Assembly: GCA_019314005.1 (NCBI GenBank)
Contig: JAFDAE010000311.1
Coordinates: 1 to 5,467, forward strand
DNA: 5,467 nt
Direction of reading: 5' to 3'
Source: Deltaproteobacteria bacterium
GTDB lineage: Bacteria > Desulfobacterota > Desulfobacteria > C00003060 > C00003106
Below, in pieces: positions 1 to 5,262 of this stretch. The notes under the pieces were generated by a model, which did no database searches, was not told the DNA's origin, and saw nothing but the letters and a program-made list of their open reading frames with translations. Each line of letters starts with the position of its first letter. Position 1 is the stretch's first letter. Made by a program: the position numbers and the translations under genes.

Positions 1-12
1 ATTGTATAACCG

Positions 13-51
13 TTCAGGGGTTCAGGGGTTCAGGGGTTCAGGGGTTCAGGG
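13..51. repeat. 8-bp tandem repeat (TTCAGGGG), nearly 5 copies
   Basis: Four exact head-to-tail copies of TTCAGGGG run from 13 to 44, followed by a partial copy (TTCAGGG) to 51. The array ends 18 bases before the yjbQ ribosome binding site, so it lies in the upstream region of that gene. It may begin further left, since the window starts only 12 bases before it. It is a simple direct repeat with no spacers. A role in expression is possible but nothing here shows it. Confidence 0.9.
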
Positions 52-69
52 TTGCAGAAGGTCTCCTAC

Positions 70-74
70 GGAGG
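70..74 (+). promoter_or_regulatory. Ribosome binding site deciding the yjbQ start
   Basis: GGAGG at 70-74 sits four bases before the ATG at 79, a close but workable Shine-Dalgarno spacing. It favours ATG 79 over the in-frame TTG at 52, which lies at the edge of the tandem repeat and would add nine residues not expected for the family. Confidence 0.75.
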
Positions 75-78
75 AAAT

Positions 79-498
79 ATGAAACTTATATCCGACATTA
101 TACAGATAGATACGACAGGAGATACCGATGTCCTTGATATCACCCCGGTAGCCACCGATATTGTCAGAAAATACCAGGTAAAAACCGGTACATGTCTTCT
201 TTTTGTACCAGGCTCAACCGGCGCGCTTACCACAATTGAATTTGAAAGCGGGGTCATACAGGACCTGAGGGACGCGATTGAACGGGCTGCACCCAAGGGG
301 ATGCCTTATGCGCACGATAAACGCTGGGGAGACGGAAATGGATATTCTCACGTACGCGCCGCCCTCATCGGCCCTTCTCTGAACGTACCGATATCTGAAG
401 GAGGCCTCATGTTGGGCACCTGGCAGCACATTGTTCTCCTCGACTTTGACAACCGTCCCAGGACTCGGCGCATCGTGGTCCAGATACTTAGTGAATAA
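79..498 (+). CDS. yjbQ: YjbQ/UPF0047 family protein (secondary thiamine-phosphate synthase-like)
   Basis: The product is 139 residues, close to the usual 130-140 for the single-domain YjbQ (UPF0047) family. Seen in sequence: STGALTTIE at residues 46-54; H79 followed by the glycine-rich segment 84-89 and H91 (YSHVRAALIGPS); GTWQ at 113-116; D122 and D124 with the basic RPRTRR stretch before the last strand. These are the family's conserved blocks, and the histidines are likely metal or active-site ligands. The E. coli relative can replace thiamine-phosphate synthase weakly, hence the database name, but its physiological role is not settled. No signal peptide or membrane segment is visible, so it should be cytosolic. 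It starts at ATG 79 with GGAGG four bases upstream and lies 30 bases before pyrK on the same strand, so the two are probably co-transcribed. The family call is firm; the enzymatic function is not. Confidence 0.9.
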   Translation: MKLISDIIQIDTTGDTDVLDITPVATDIVRKYQVKTGTCLLFVPGSTGALTTIEFESGVIQDLRDAIERAAPKGMPYAHDKRWGDGNGYSHVRAALIGPSLNVPISEGGLMLGTWQHIVLLDFDNRPRTRRIVVQILSE

Positions 499-528
499 CT
501 TGAAAATGACATTGAGATACTTATAACA

Positions 529-1335
529 ATGCAATTACAAGATACTGTGAAGATATTGTGGAACGAAGAGCAGGCACCTTCCTGTTTTAAAATGGGACTT
601 GCCGCTCCTGAATTAGCGCGTACTGTAACTCCCGGGCAGTTCGTTATGGTGCGTGTTCGTGATTCTATAGATCCTATGCTGCGTCGCCCTTTTTCTATTC
701 ATAACCTGTTAAAAGATGGCGGTAATGTTCGAGGATTCGAAATACTTTACAAGGTAGTTGGAAAAGGGACTCAGATATTGTCGGAGTTGAAGGCTGGAGA
801 ATATCTAAGCATCCTCGGCCCCCTTGGCAATGGTTTTACCTGCCCACGAGACCTGCAAAACGTATTTTTAATAGCAGGGGGAATCGGCATAGCCCCCCTT
901 TATTATCTCGCCTCAGTGCTTGAATTTATCGCACGGAACACCCCGTTTTGGTGCACTCTCCTTTTGGGAGGTCGCGCTGCTGATGACATCCTTTGCAAAG
1001 AGGCATTCCAAATGTTGGGGGTCGATATTAAGCTCAGCACAGAAAATGGGAGCCTTGGGTATAAAGGGTTGGTTACATCTATCCTTGAAAAAGAACTCGC
1101 ATCCGGAGATAAACCGGATATCATTTACGCATGCGGACCCAAGCCGATGTTGAAGGAGATTTACCATATCGCCGCCCCTTATGATATCCCCTGTCAGTTC
1201 TCTATGGAGGCTGTTATGGCCTGTGGATTCGGAGCCTGTATGGGATGTGCCATAAAAGGAAAAGAAAAAGGCCACAAATACCCTCACGTCTGCATGGACG
1301 GACCGGTTTTTGATCCTAAATTGATTGAGTGGTAA
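529..1335 (+). CDS. pyrK: Dihydroorotate dehydrogenase electron transfer subunit PyrK
   Basis: This 268-residue protein has the usual length and order of PyrK, the subunit that passes electrons from the class 1B dihydroorotate dehydrogenase PyrD to NAD+ in pyrimidine synthesis. Seen in sequence: an N-terminal ferredoxin-reductase-like FAD domain with RRPFSI at residues 52-57 and GPLGNGF at 97-103; an NAD-binding domain with GGIGIAP at 117-123 and ACGP at 201-204; and a C-terminal [2Fe-2S] site made by C232, C237, C240 and C255 within EAVMACGFGACMGC and HVCMDGPVF. All expected cofactor residues are present. The start is the ATG at 529, though no strong Shine-Dalgarno precedes it; translation may depend on yjbQ, which ends 30 bases upstream. 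pyrD, often the neighbour of pyrK, is not downstream, where a convergent gene lies. A related flavin reductase subunit such as SudB/NfnA is possible but fits the C-terminal block less well. Confidence 0.93.
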   Translation: MQLQDTVKILWNEEQAPSCFKMGLAAPELARTVTPGQFVMVRVRDSIDPMLRRPFSIHNLLKDGGNVRGFEILYKVVGKGTQILSELKAGEYLSILGPLGNGFTCPRDLQNVFLIAGGIGIAPLYYLASVLEFIARNTPFWCTLLLGGRAADDILCKEAFQMLGVDIKLSTENGSLGYKGLVTSILEKELASGDKPDIIYACGPKPMLKEIYHIAAPYDIPCQFSMEAVMACGFGACMGCAIKGKEKGHKYPHVCMDGPVFDPKLIEW

Positions 1336-1338
1336 GCC

Positions 1339-1492
1339 TTGCGGGTTACGCGTTGCGGGTTACGCGTTACGGGTTATTTTATTTGATTACATTATGATTC
1401 GATGTGCTATAAATCTGCTTATTTTGCCACCTAATTTGCTGTAAGTGCAAAGGCTGTTTTTCATTGTAACTCGTAACACGCAACTCGTAACG
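1339..1492. repeat. Imperfect inverted repeat built from 7-bp GTTRCG units
   Basis: The left part (1339-1376) is a tandem run of the heptamer SGTTRCG: GGTTACG, CGTTGCG, GGTTACG, CGTTACG in succession. The right arm (1466-1492) is the same motif on the other strand (CGTAACA, CGCAACT, CGTAACG). Positions 1351-1377 match the reverse complement of 1466-1492 at 21 of 27 bases by hand count, and every difference is a transition. The arms enclose about 88 AT-rich bases in which I see no gene. The element fills nearly all the space between the converging pyrK and mutase genes, ending 8 bases from the mutase stop codon. In RNA the arms could pair and might act as a two-way transcript end, but no classic GC stem plus U-tract is present. 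Confidence 0.8.
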
Positions 1493-1499
1493 TTAAGCC

Positions 1500-3116
1500 C
1501 TATGTCCTCGTATTAACAAACCCCTCGGTCAACGTATCAAGCATCCCCCGCTCTTTCCCCTCTATATAGAACCGAAGCACCGCGTCAGTACCGGAGGCCC
1601 TGAGTCCGAACCATATATCTCCAAAATCTATGTAAGTGCCATCCCCTGCCCAGAATATATCCTTGATCTCAGGGATTTCCGTATCCACCGCGTCTTGTAG
1701 TTTCTTGTGGGCTTTTTCCGGATCCAAATTTGTAAGCGACCGATAGAAGTTGACCATCTTCTCCTTGCGCGCATTTCCGTCTGCCTCGGCAACAGCCCTT
1801 GCTTCACCCTTCAAGGACTCGTCAAAGAGTTTGACATCTGTTCGGTTATAGTACCGGTATACGATATTATTTTCCGCAATCTTTTCCATATAAAATTCCG
1901 CATAACTCTTATTTTCCAACTTCAGTTTTGCCGCAAGGGCAAGCGCCATAATCCCTATCTGCATACCGTCCTTCTCCTTTAGCGCAATGCTTTTGCTCCT
2001 GTGATCCTTGCTTTCATAAAACTCGACAGTCCCCATTGCCGCGCCTCCGCTCTCTTCAGCCATCATAATCATACGCGGCGCTGATCCCATGTTGTGCTTT
2101 TTGCCACATACGTCGGTAAGAACAAATTCTTTATTTCCTGAAGATAGATGCGCCTCAAGCTCCCGTACCGCACTTCCGAAGTGTTTAAACCCCACCGGCA
2201 CCTGATATGTCTTGAGATTAACGCCAAATCGCTGGTTAAAGCTAAGGGCAATCTCTCCGATTGACCTGGATGTGGGATAGGTTGTGGCAATAATCCAATT
2301 GTACTTACCGAGCACTCCGGAGGCGGCCAGCGCTTCTAATTTTACAGCGGTCAGCATAAAGTAGATCTGATTCGGTTTAAAATAAACAAGTGCTCGGGTG
2401 TCGTCTAATGGTTCTATTTCCAAGCCAATGGCAGCAGCATCCTCGGCCTTTTCCGCCGGTGCTGCGGTTACTATGTTGAAGCGATCTCCGTCAGCATCCC
2501 AGATAAATACGACATCGGCCTCTTTTTTTCTCAAAAGTTCCTGCGCTCCTATATTTTTATAGATCTGCCACTTACCCGGATCAATCCCATAGTTTTCTCC
2601 GTCTAAGATACCGATCCCGTGAAAATCCGAGCGCTCCTCCTCGTGAAGATATTGTACTATCCCGCTCTCTCCACACGGTATGGAAAGACGTTCAAAGACC
2701 ATCCTGCTTGTCTTGGCCATGGACCCGCCTTCGGTTGAAATCGCCACTCGAAATCCCTTTTCAGCAGCCTTCTTGACTGTGTCAAGGAGCGCAGCCGGGA
2801 TAATCTGATGCAACATGGCCACATAGGAATCGACCGGATCAAAATCATGCCGGATCAGGTCTGAATCCGAAGGCGCCAAAACAATTTCATAACTCTTATC
2901 AGACGCCTTTTTTACCAGCTTCCTTACTCTTTCCGCAATTCGATCTGCCATCTCAAGGAGCTGCATCCCGCTTTCATTCATAGGTTTCCAACCTCCCTTG
3001 AAGTTCTGCGAGTGAGAGGCGGTAAAGTTTTCGCCCGCGCCAAGCTCATGATAGAAAACCCCATAAGAAGAAAGCCAGATAGGTGTCGTATTTACATCTC
3101 CGGCTCTGAGGTGCAC
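1500..3116 (-). CDS. Phosphoglucomutase/phosphomannomutase family protein, intact 3' part of a disrupted gene
   Basis: This 538-residue reading frame carries most of an alpha-D-phosphohexomutase, the cytosolic enzyme family that moves phosphate between C1 and C6 of hexose phosphates through a phosphoserine. Seen: TASHSQ at residues 32-37, with S34 as the expected phosphoserine and a GGWK motif just after; the magnesium loop DADGDR at 207-212; EESGG in the sugar-binding region; and RASGT with a following R515 near the C-terminus, the phosphate-binding loop. The GTG at 3116 is only the first start after a stop and has no Shine-Dalgarno. The homologous frame continues upstream (EFIILVARIYAAHGIS) to a TAG at 3165-3167, and the true N-terminus lies in another frame up to 3366. 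As written the protein lacks the GTAGYRD strand and the first part of domain I, so activity is doubtful. Sugar specificity (glucose or mannose phosphate) cannot be told from sequence. The gene ends in TAG and is convergent with pyrK. Confidence 0.85.
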   Translation of the reverse strand: MHLRAGDVNTTPIWLSSYGVFYHELGAGENFTASHSQNFKGGWKPMNESGMQLLEMADRIAERVRKLVKKASDKSYEIVLAPSDSDLIRHDFDPVDSYVAMLHQIIPAALLDTVKKAAEKGFRVAISTEGGSMAKTSRMVFERLSIPCGESGIVQYLHEEERSDFHGIGILDGENYGIDPGKWQIYKNIGAQELLRKKEADVVFIWDADGDRFNIVTAAPAEKAEDAAAIGLEIEPLDDTRALVYFKPNQIYFMLTAVKLEALAASGVLGKYNWIIATTYPTSRSIGEIALSFNQRFGVNLKTYQVPVGFKHFGSAVRELEAHLSSGNKEFVLTDVCGKKHNMGSAPRMIMMAEESGGAAMGTVEFYESKDHRSKSIALKEKDGMQIGIMALALAAKLKLENKSYAEFYMEKIAENNIVYRYYNRTDVKLFDESLKGEARAVAEADGNARKEKMVNFYRSLTNLDPEKAHKKLQDAVDTEIPEIKDIFWAGDGTYIDFGDIWFGLRASGTDAVLRFYIEGKERGMLDTLTEGFVNTRT

Positions 3117-3366
3117 GCTGATACCGTGTGCCGCATATATTCGGGCAACCAGAATAATAAACTCCTAGGTATGAGGCCGCACCTCACCACCTACATGACG
3201 TATTGTAGGGGACTTCGGGGTTGTGCATGTCTTCAATATCTAAAAGGTCTCTATACCCGGCAGTCCCGAGTTTGAACTTTGCGGCCCAATCAGCAAGTCC
3301 GTATTTTTCAATAATGTTCTGGTCAACAACGATGCTCTCTTCATGACAGGCGTAGGGTGTGAACAT
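3117..3366 (-). pseudogene. 5' part of the disrupted phosphohexomutase gene (frameshift plus in-frame stop)
   Basis: From ATG 3366 the frame reads MFTPYACHEE and on through KFKLGTAGYRD (about residues 30-40) to NPEVPYNT, the expected N-terminus of a mutase with its GTSGxRG-like strand. It then leaves homology and stops at TGA 3184-3186 after 60 codons. Directly after NT, the frame used by the downstream part reads HVGGEVRPHT (3168-3197), a GGDxR-type strand of domain I, followed by TAG at 3165-3167 and then EFIILVARIYAAHGIS into the long ORF. The two frames differ by +1. In known mutases a helix of roughly 20-30 residues separates these two strands; here the anchors abut with one spare base, so I infer a deletion that is not a multiple of three, plus a separate nonsense change. 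Sequencing or assembly error is the alternative. Confidence 0.75.
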
Positions 3367-3374
3367 AGGAAATT

Positions 3375-3380
3375 CTCCCT
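3375..3380 (-). promoter_or_regulatory. Ribosome binding site for the original mutase start
   Basis: On the minus strand AGGGAG lies eight bases before the ATG at 3366. This supports MFTPYACHEE as the original N-terminus rather than the in-frame start at 3417, which lies inside the repeat region. The well-kept site suggests that the gene was functional until recently. Confidence 0.6.
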
Positions 3381-3397
3381 TTGTATTTTGTTTATAA

Positions 3398-3406
3398 ATT
3401 ATGACA
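3398..3406 (-). promoter_or_regulatory. Possible extended -10 promoter for the mutase gene
   Basis: The minus strand reads TGT CATAAT, a TGn extended -10 with five of six matches to TATAAT. It would start transcription about 25 bases before the ATG at 3366. No good -35 lies 17 bases further up, where the heptamer repeat begins. The call rests on motif and position only. Confidence 0.3.
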
Positions 3407-3418
3407 GATAGTTGCACA

Positions 3419-3489
3419 GTTACGAGTTGCGCGTTACGGGTTGCGGGTTAAAAAATGAAAATAAAACTCGTAACACGCAACACGCAACT
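3419..3489. repeat. Second GTTRCG heptamer inverted repeat, short loop
   Basis: Positions 3419-3449 are a run of 7-bp units (GTTACGA, GTTGCGC, GTTACGG, GTTGCGG), and 3465-3489 carry the same family on the other strand (CGTAACA, CGCAACA, CGCAACT). Arms 3425-3449 and 3465-3489 are complementary at 20 of 25 bases by hand count, around a 15-base A-rich loop, so a long hairpin is possible in DNA or RNA. It belongs to the same repeat family as the element at 1339-1492, at the other end of the mutase gene. The rest of the gap 3367-3668 holds no gene that I can support, only the regulatory sites listed. Confidence 0.85.
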
Positions 3490-3598
3490 TTTGTTGTTAA
3501 TATCATCCTACCACAAAACACGCCCTCCCGTCAGTCGATATTTGTTCGCGCTGGCCCCCTTTTTGTTTTGACATTTAAGGGAACTTATAGTAATCATT

Positions 3599-3607
3599 TG
3601 ATATAAT
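3599..3607 (+). promoter_or_regulatory. Predicted hisD promoter, extended -10
   Basis: TGA followed by a perfect TATAAT (3602-3607) makes an extended -10 element (TGnTATAAT), which can work without a strong -35. Transcription would begin near 3614, giving a leader of about 55 bases before hisD. A consensus TTGACA stands at 3568-3573, but it is 28 bases from this -10, too far to pair with it; it may serve a weaker -10 near 3591 or be chance. Confidence 0.55.
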
Positions 3608-3621
3608 TTTTTTGCAACTTG

Positions 3622-3643
3622 TCAGGTTCAAAGTTGAACCTGA
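3622..3643. promoter_or_regulatory. Perfect 10+10 bp palindrome in the hisD leader, candidate operator
   Basis: TCAGGTTCAA (3622-3631) and TTGAACCTGA (3634-3643) are exact reverse complements separated by AG. The element starts about 8 bases after the predicted transcription start and ends 13 bases before the hisD ribosome binding site. It could be a binding site for a dimeric repressor, or in RNA a hairpin in the leader. There is no U-tract straight after it, so it is not a standard terminator. It is unrelated in sequence to the heptamer repeats nearby. Confidence 0.6.
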
Positions 3644-3668
3644 GTAACACATTTTTGGTGGAGTTTTC

Positions 3669-4976
3669 ATGCTCATCTTAAACTATCCCTCACAAGCCAC
3701 AGAAAAAAAGATTGACCGGATCATCAATCGCGGCCTTAGCTTCACGGTAAAAGACGAAAAAGCGGTCGCAAGGATTTTGGCTGATATTAAGAAAAACGGT
3801 GACAGGGCTCTCATCTCTTATGTCAATCGTTTTGACGCACCCGATTTGAAGCGGAACAATTTAAAGGTAACCCGTTCAGAGATTTCTGCTGCCAGACGCA
3901 AGGTAAACAGGGGCTTTATGCAAAGCCTTAAACTCGCTGTCCGGCAAATTGAAGACTTCCATAAAGAACAGAAAGAGAAATCGTGGATCACCACCGACCC
4001 ATCAGGCAAGATATTGGGACAGCTCGCAAGGCCGGTTGACGCCGCTGGGATTTATGTGCCTGGAGGCCAGGGTGGTAAAACCCCGTTGGTCTCTTCTGTC
4101 CTTATGGGGGGAATACCTGCAAAAATCGCGGGTGTCGAAAAGATCTGTCTTGCAACACCACCTACGAAATCCGGCGATATCAACCCACATCTCCTTGTCG
4201 CGGCAGAACGGGTCGGAATCGATACGATATTTAAGGTCGGAAGCGCGTGGGGAATTGCCGCCCTTGCGTACGGAACTGAAACAATACCAAAAGTAGACGT
4301 CATTGTCGGGCCCGGGAATATATATGTAACTCTGGCAAAAAAGATGGTTGCCGGAACAGTGGGAATCGACATGATAGCAGGGCCAAGCGAGATACTTGTA
4401 ATTGCCGATGACACAGCCGAACCGGAATATATAGCGGCAGACCTCCTTTCACAGGCCGAACACGACCCTCTTGCCTCTTCTATACTGATTACCACCTCAG
4501 ATACCGTAGCTCAGAAGGTAAGCGAGGCTCTAACAAGACAGCTTGCGCAACTTCCTCGAAAAGAGATCGCCGAAGCATCTCTTAAAAAATTCGGAGTGCT
4601 TATTGTTGTAAAAGACCTTGAAGTAGCCTTTGAACTTGCTAATAAGATTGCTCCCGAACACCTTGAGTTGCAGCTCGACGATCCATTTCAGTACGTCGGA
4701 AAGGTCCGCAATGCCGGGGCTCTATTTCTCGGCAAATATACCCCGGAACCTGTGGGAGACTATGTGGCCGGGCCTAATCATGTTCTTCCTACCGCGGGCA
4801 CAGCCCGCTTTGCCTCAGCCCTTTCAGTAGCTCATTTTACAAAAAAGACGAGCTTGATTCATTATCCGGAAACTGTTTTTAGAAAAGAGGCGGGGCATAT
4901 CGCAAGGCTTGCTGAAATTGAAGGCCTTGGGGCACACGCGAATTCCGTGAAAATACGGGTTAAGAAAGGGAATTGA
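3669..4976 (+). CDS. hisD: Histidinol dehydrogenase
   Basis: The product is 435 residues, the normal length for HisD, which oxidises L-histidinol to L-histidine in two NAD-dependent steps at the end of histidine synthesis in the cytosol. Seen in sequence: IYVPGGQGG near 128-136; VGPGNIYVTLAKK at 213-225; IDMIAGPSE at 233-241; then DLLSQAEHD with Q262 and H265; APEHLE with E330 and H331; PVGDY with D364; and GLGAHANSV with H423. By comparison with the E. coli enzyme (Q259, H262, E326, H327, D360, H419), these are the four zinc ligands and the catalytic Glu-His pair, all present at nearly the same spacing. The ATG at 3669 has GGTGGAG (3657-3663) five bases before it. No other his gene is in the window; the gene has its own predicted promoter and looks like a single-gene unit. 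The PGGQGGxTPL form is one I associate with Desulfobacterota (inference). Confidence 0.97.
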   Translation: MLILNYPSQATEKKIDRIINRGLSFTVKDEKAVARILADIKKNGDRALISYVNRFDAPDLKRNNLKVTRSEISAARRKVNRGFMQSLKLAVRQIEDFHKEQKEKSWITTDPSGKILGQLARPVDAAGIYVPGGQGGKTPLVSSVLMGGIPAKIAGVEKICLATPPTKSGDINPHLLVAAERVGIDTIFKVGSAWGIAALAYGTETIPKVDVIVGPGNIYVTLAKKMVAGTVGIDMIAGPSEILVIADDTAEPEYIAADLLSQAEHDPLASSILITTSDTVAQKVSEALTRQLAQLPRKEIAEASLKKFGVLIVVKDLEVAFELANKIAPEHLELQLDDPFQYVGKVRNAGALFLGKYTPEPVGDYVAGPNHVLPTAGTARFASALSVAHFTKKTSLIHYPETVFRKEAGHIARLAEIEGLGAHANSVKIRVKKGN

Positions 4977-5033
4977 AGACTTTCAGAAAAAGATTTTGGT
5001 TTTTTTGGGTATAGCACATGGCTTAAATAAATC

Positions 5034-5218
5034 CGAAATTCGAAGCACGAAATTCGAAACAAATACGAATGACCAAAATTTAAAACCCGAAACAATATTA
5101 TTTGGAAGATTATACTCTTCATTCGCAGGGAATACGATGCTGCGAAAGATTGAATAGTGTTTTGAAAATTTGATATTTGAATTTAAGACTTGTTTCGGAT
5201 TTCGATATTCGGATTTCG
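5034..5218. repeat. CGAAATT-type heptamer inverted repeat
   Basis: The left arm (5034-5060) is made of 7-bp units CGAAATT, CGAAGCA, CGAAATT and a partial fourth, and the right arm (5192-5218) of the opposite-strand form (TTTCGGA, TTTCGAT, ATTCGGA and so on). The 27-base arms are complementary at 22 positions by hand count and enclose about 131 bases of AT-rich DNA without a supportable gene. The element occupies most of the 286-base gap between hisD and the lipoprotein gene. Its unit sequence differs from the GTTRCG family, but the 7-bp period and arm length are alike. It shows no transposase and no obvious target-site duplication. Confidence 0.75.
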
Positions 5219-5262
5219 ATATTGAGCCGTTACGTTACTTTAAAAAATTTTCAAACCCTTTA

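Noticed and set aside
13..51. CRISPR-like array at the window start
   Set aside because: The copies are 8 bp and directly adjacent, with no spacers; it is a simple tandem repeat.
913..1287. Minus-strand 124-codon frame opposite pyrK
   Set aside because: It overlaps the conserved NAD-binding and [2Fe-2S] regions of pyrK and has no domain or ribosome binding site I can support.
1435..1460. Weak stem (TTTGC/GCAAA) followed by a T-rich stretch as a pyrK terminator
   Set aside because: The stem is only 5 bp, with a 7-base loop and no tight GC core, and the T run is separated from it. It is too weak to call.
3165..3167. The TAG inside the mutase frame as a pyrrolysine codon
   Set aside because: A frame change lies just upstream of it, the gene itself ends with TAG at 1500-1502, and phosphohexomutases are not known pyrrolysine proteins. 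A nonsense lesion is simpler.
3184..3197. Programmed +1 frameshift joining the two parts of the mutase
   Set aside because: No slippery run or stimulatory signal is evident, and the product would still meet the TAG at 3165-3167. Residues of a conserved helix also seem to be missing.
3412..3606. Short plus-strand frame across the divergent gap before hisD
   Set aside because: Its first third is heptamer repeat DNA, and it overlaps the predicted hisD promoter. There is no recognisable protein sequence.
4052..4495. 147-codon open frame on the minus strand inside hisD
   Set aside because: It lies wholly opposite hisD, whose catalytic residues are all in place, and its translation shows no recognisable domain. 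It is a coding shadow.
4981..5010. A-run then T-run after hisD as an intrinsic terminator
   Set aside because: The possible pairing is A:T only, with no GC-rich stem, so it is not distinguishable from AT-rich intergenic DNA.
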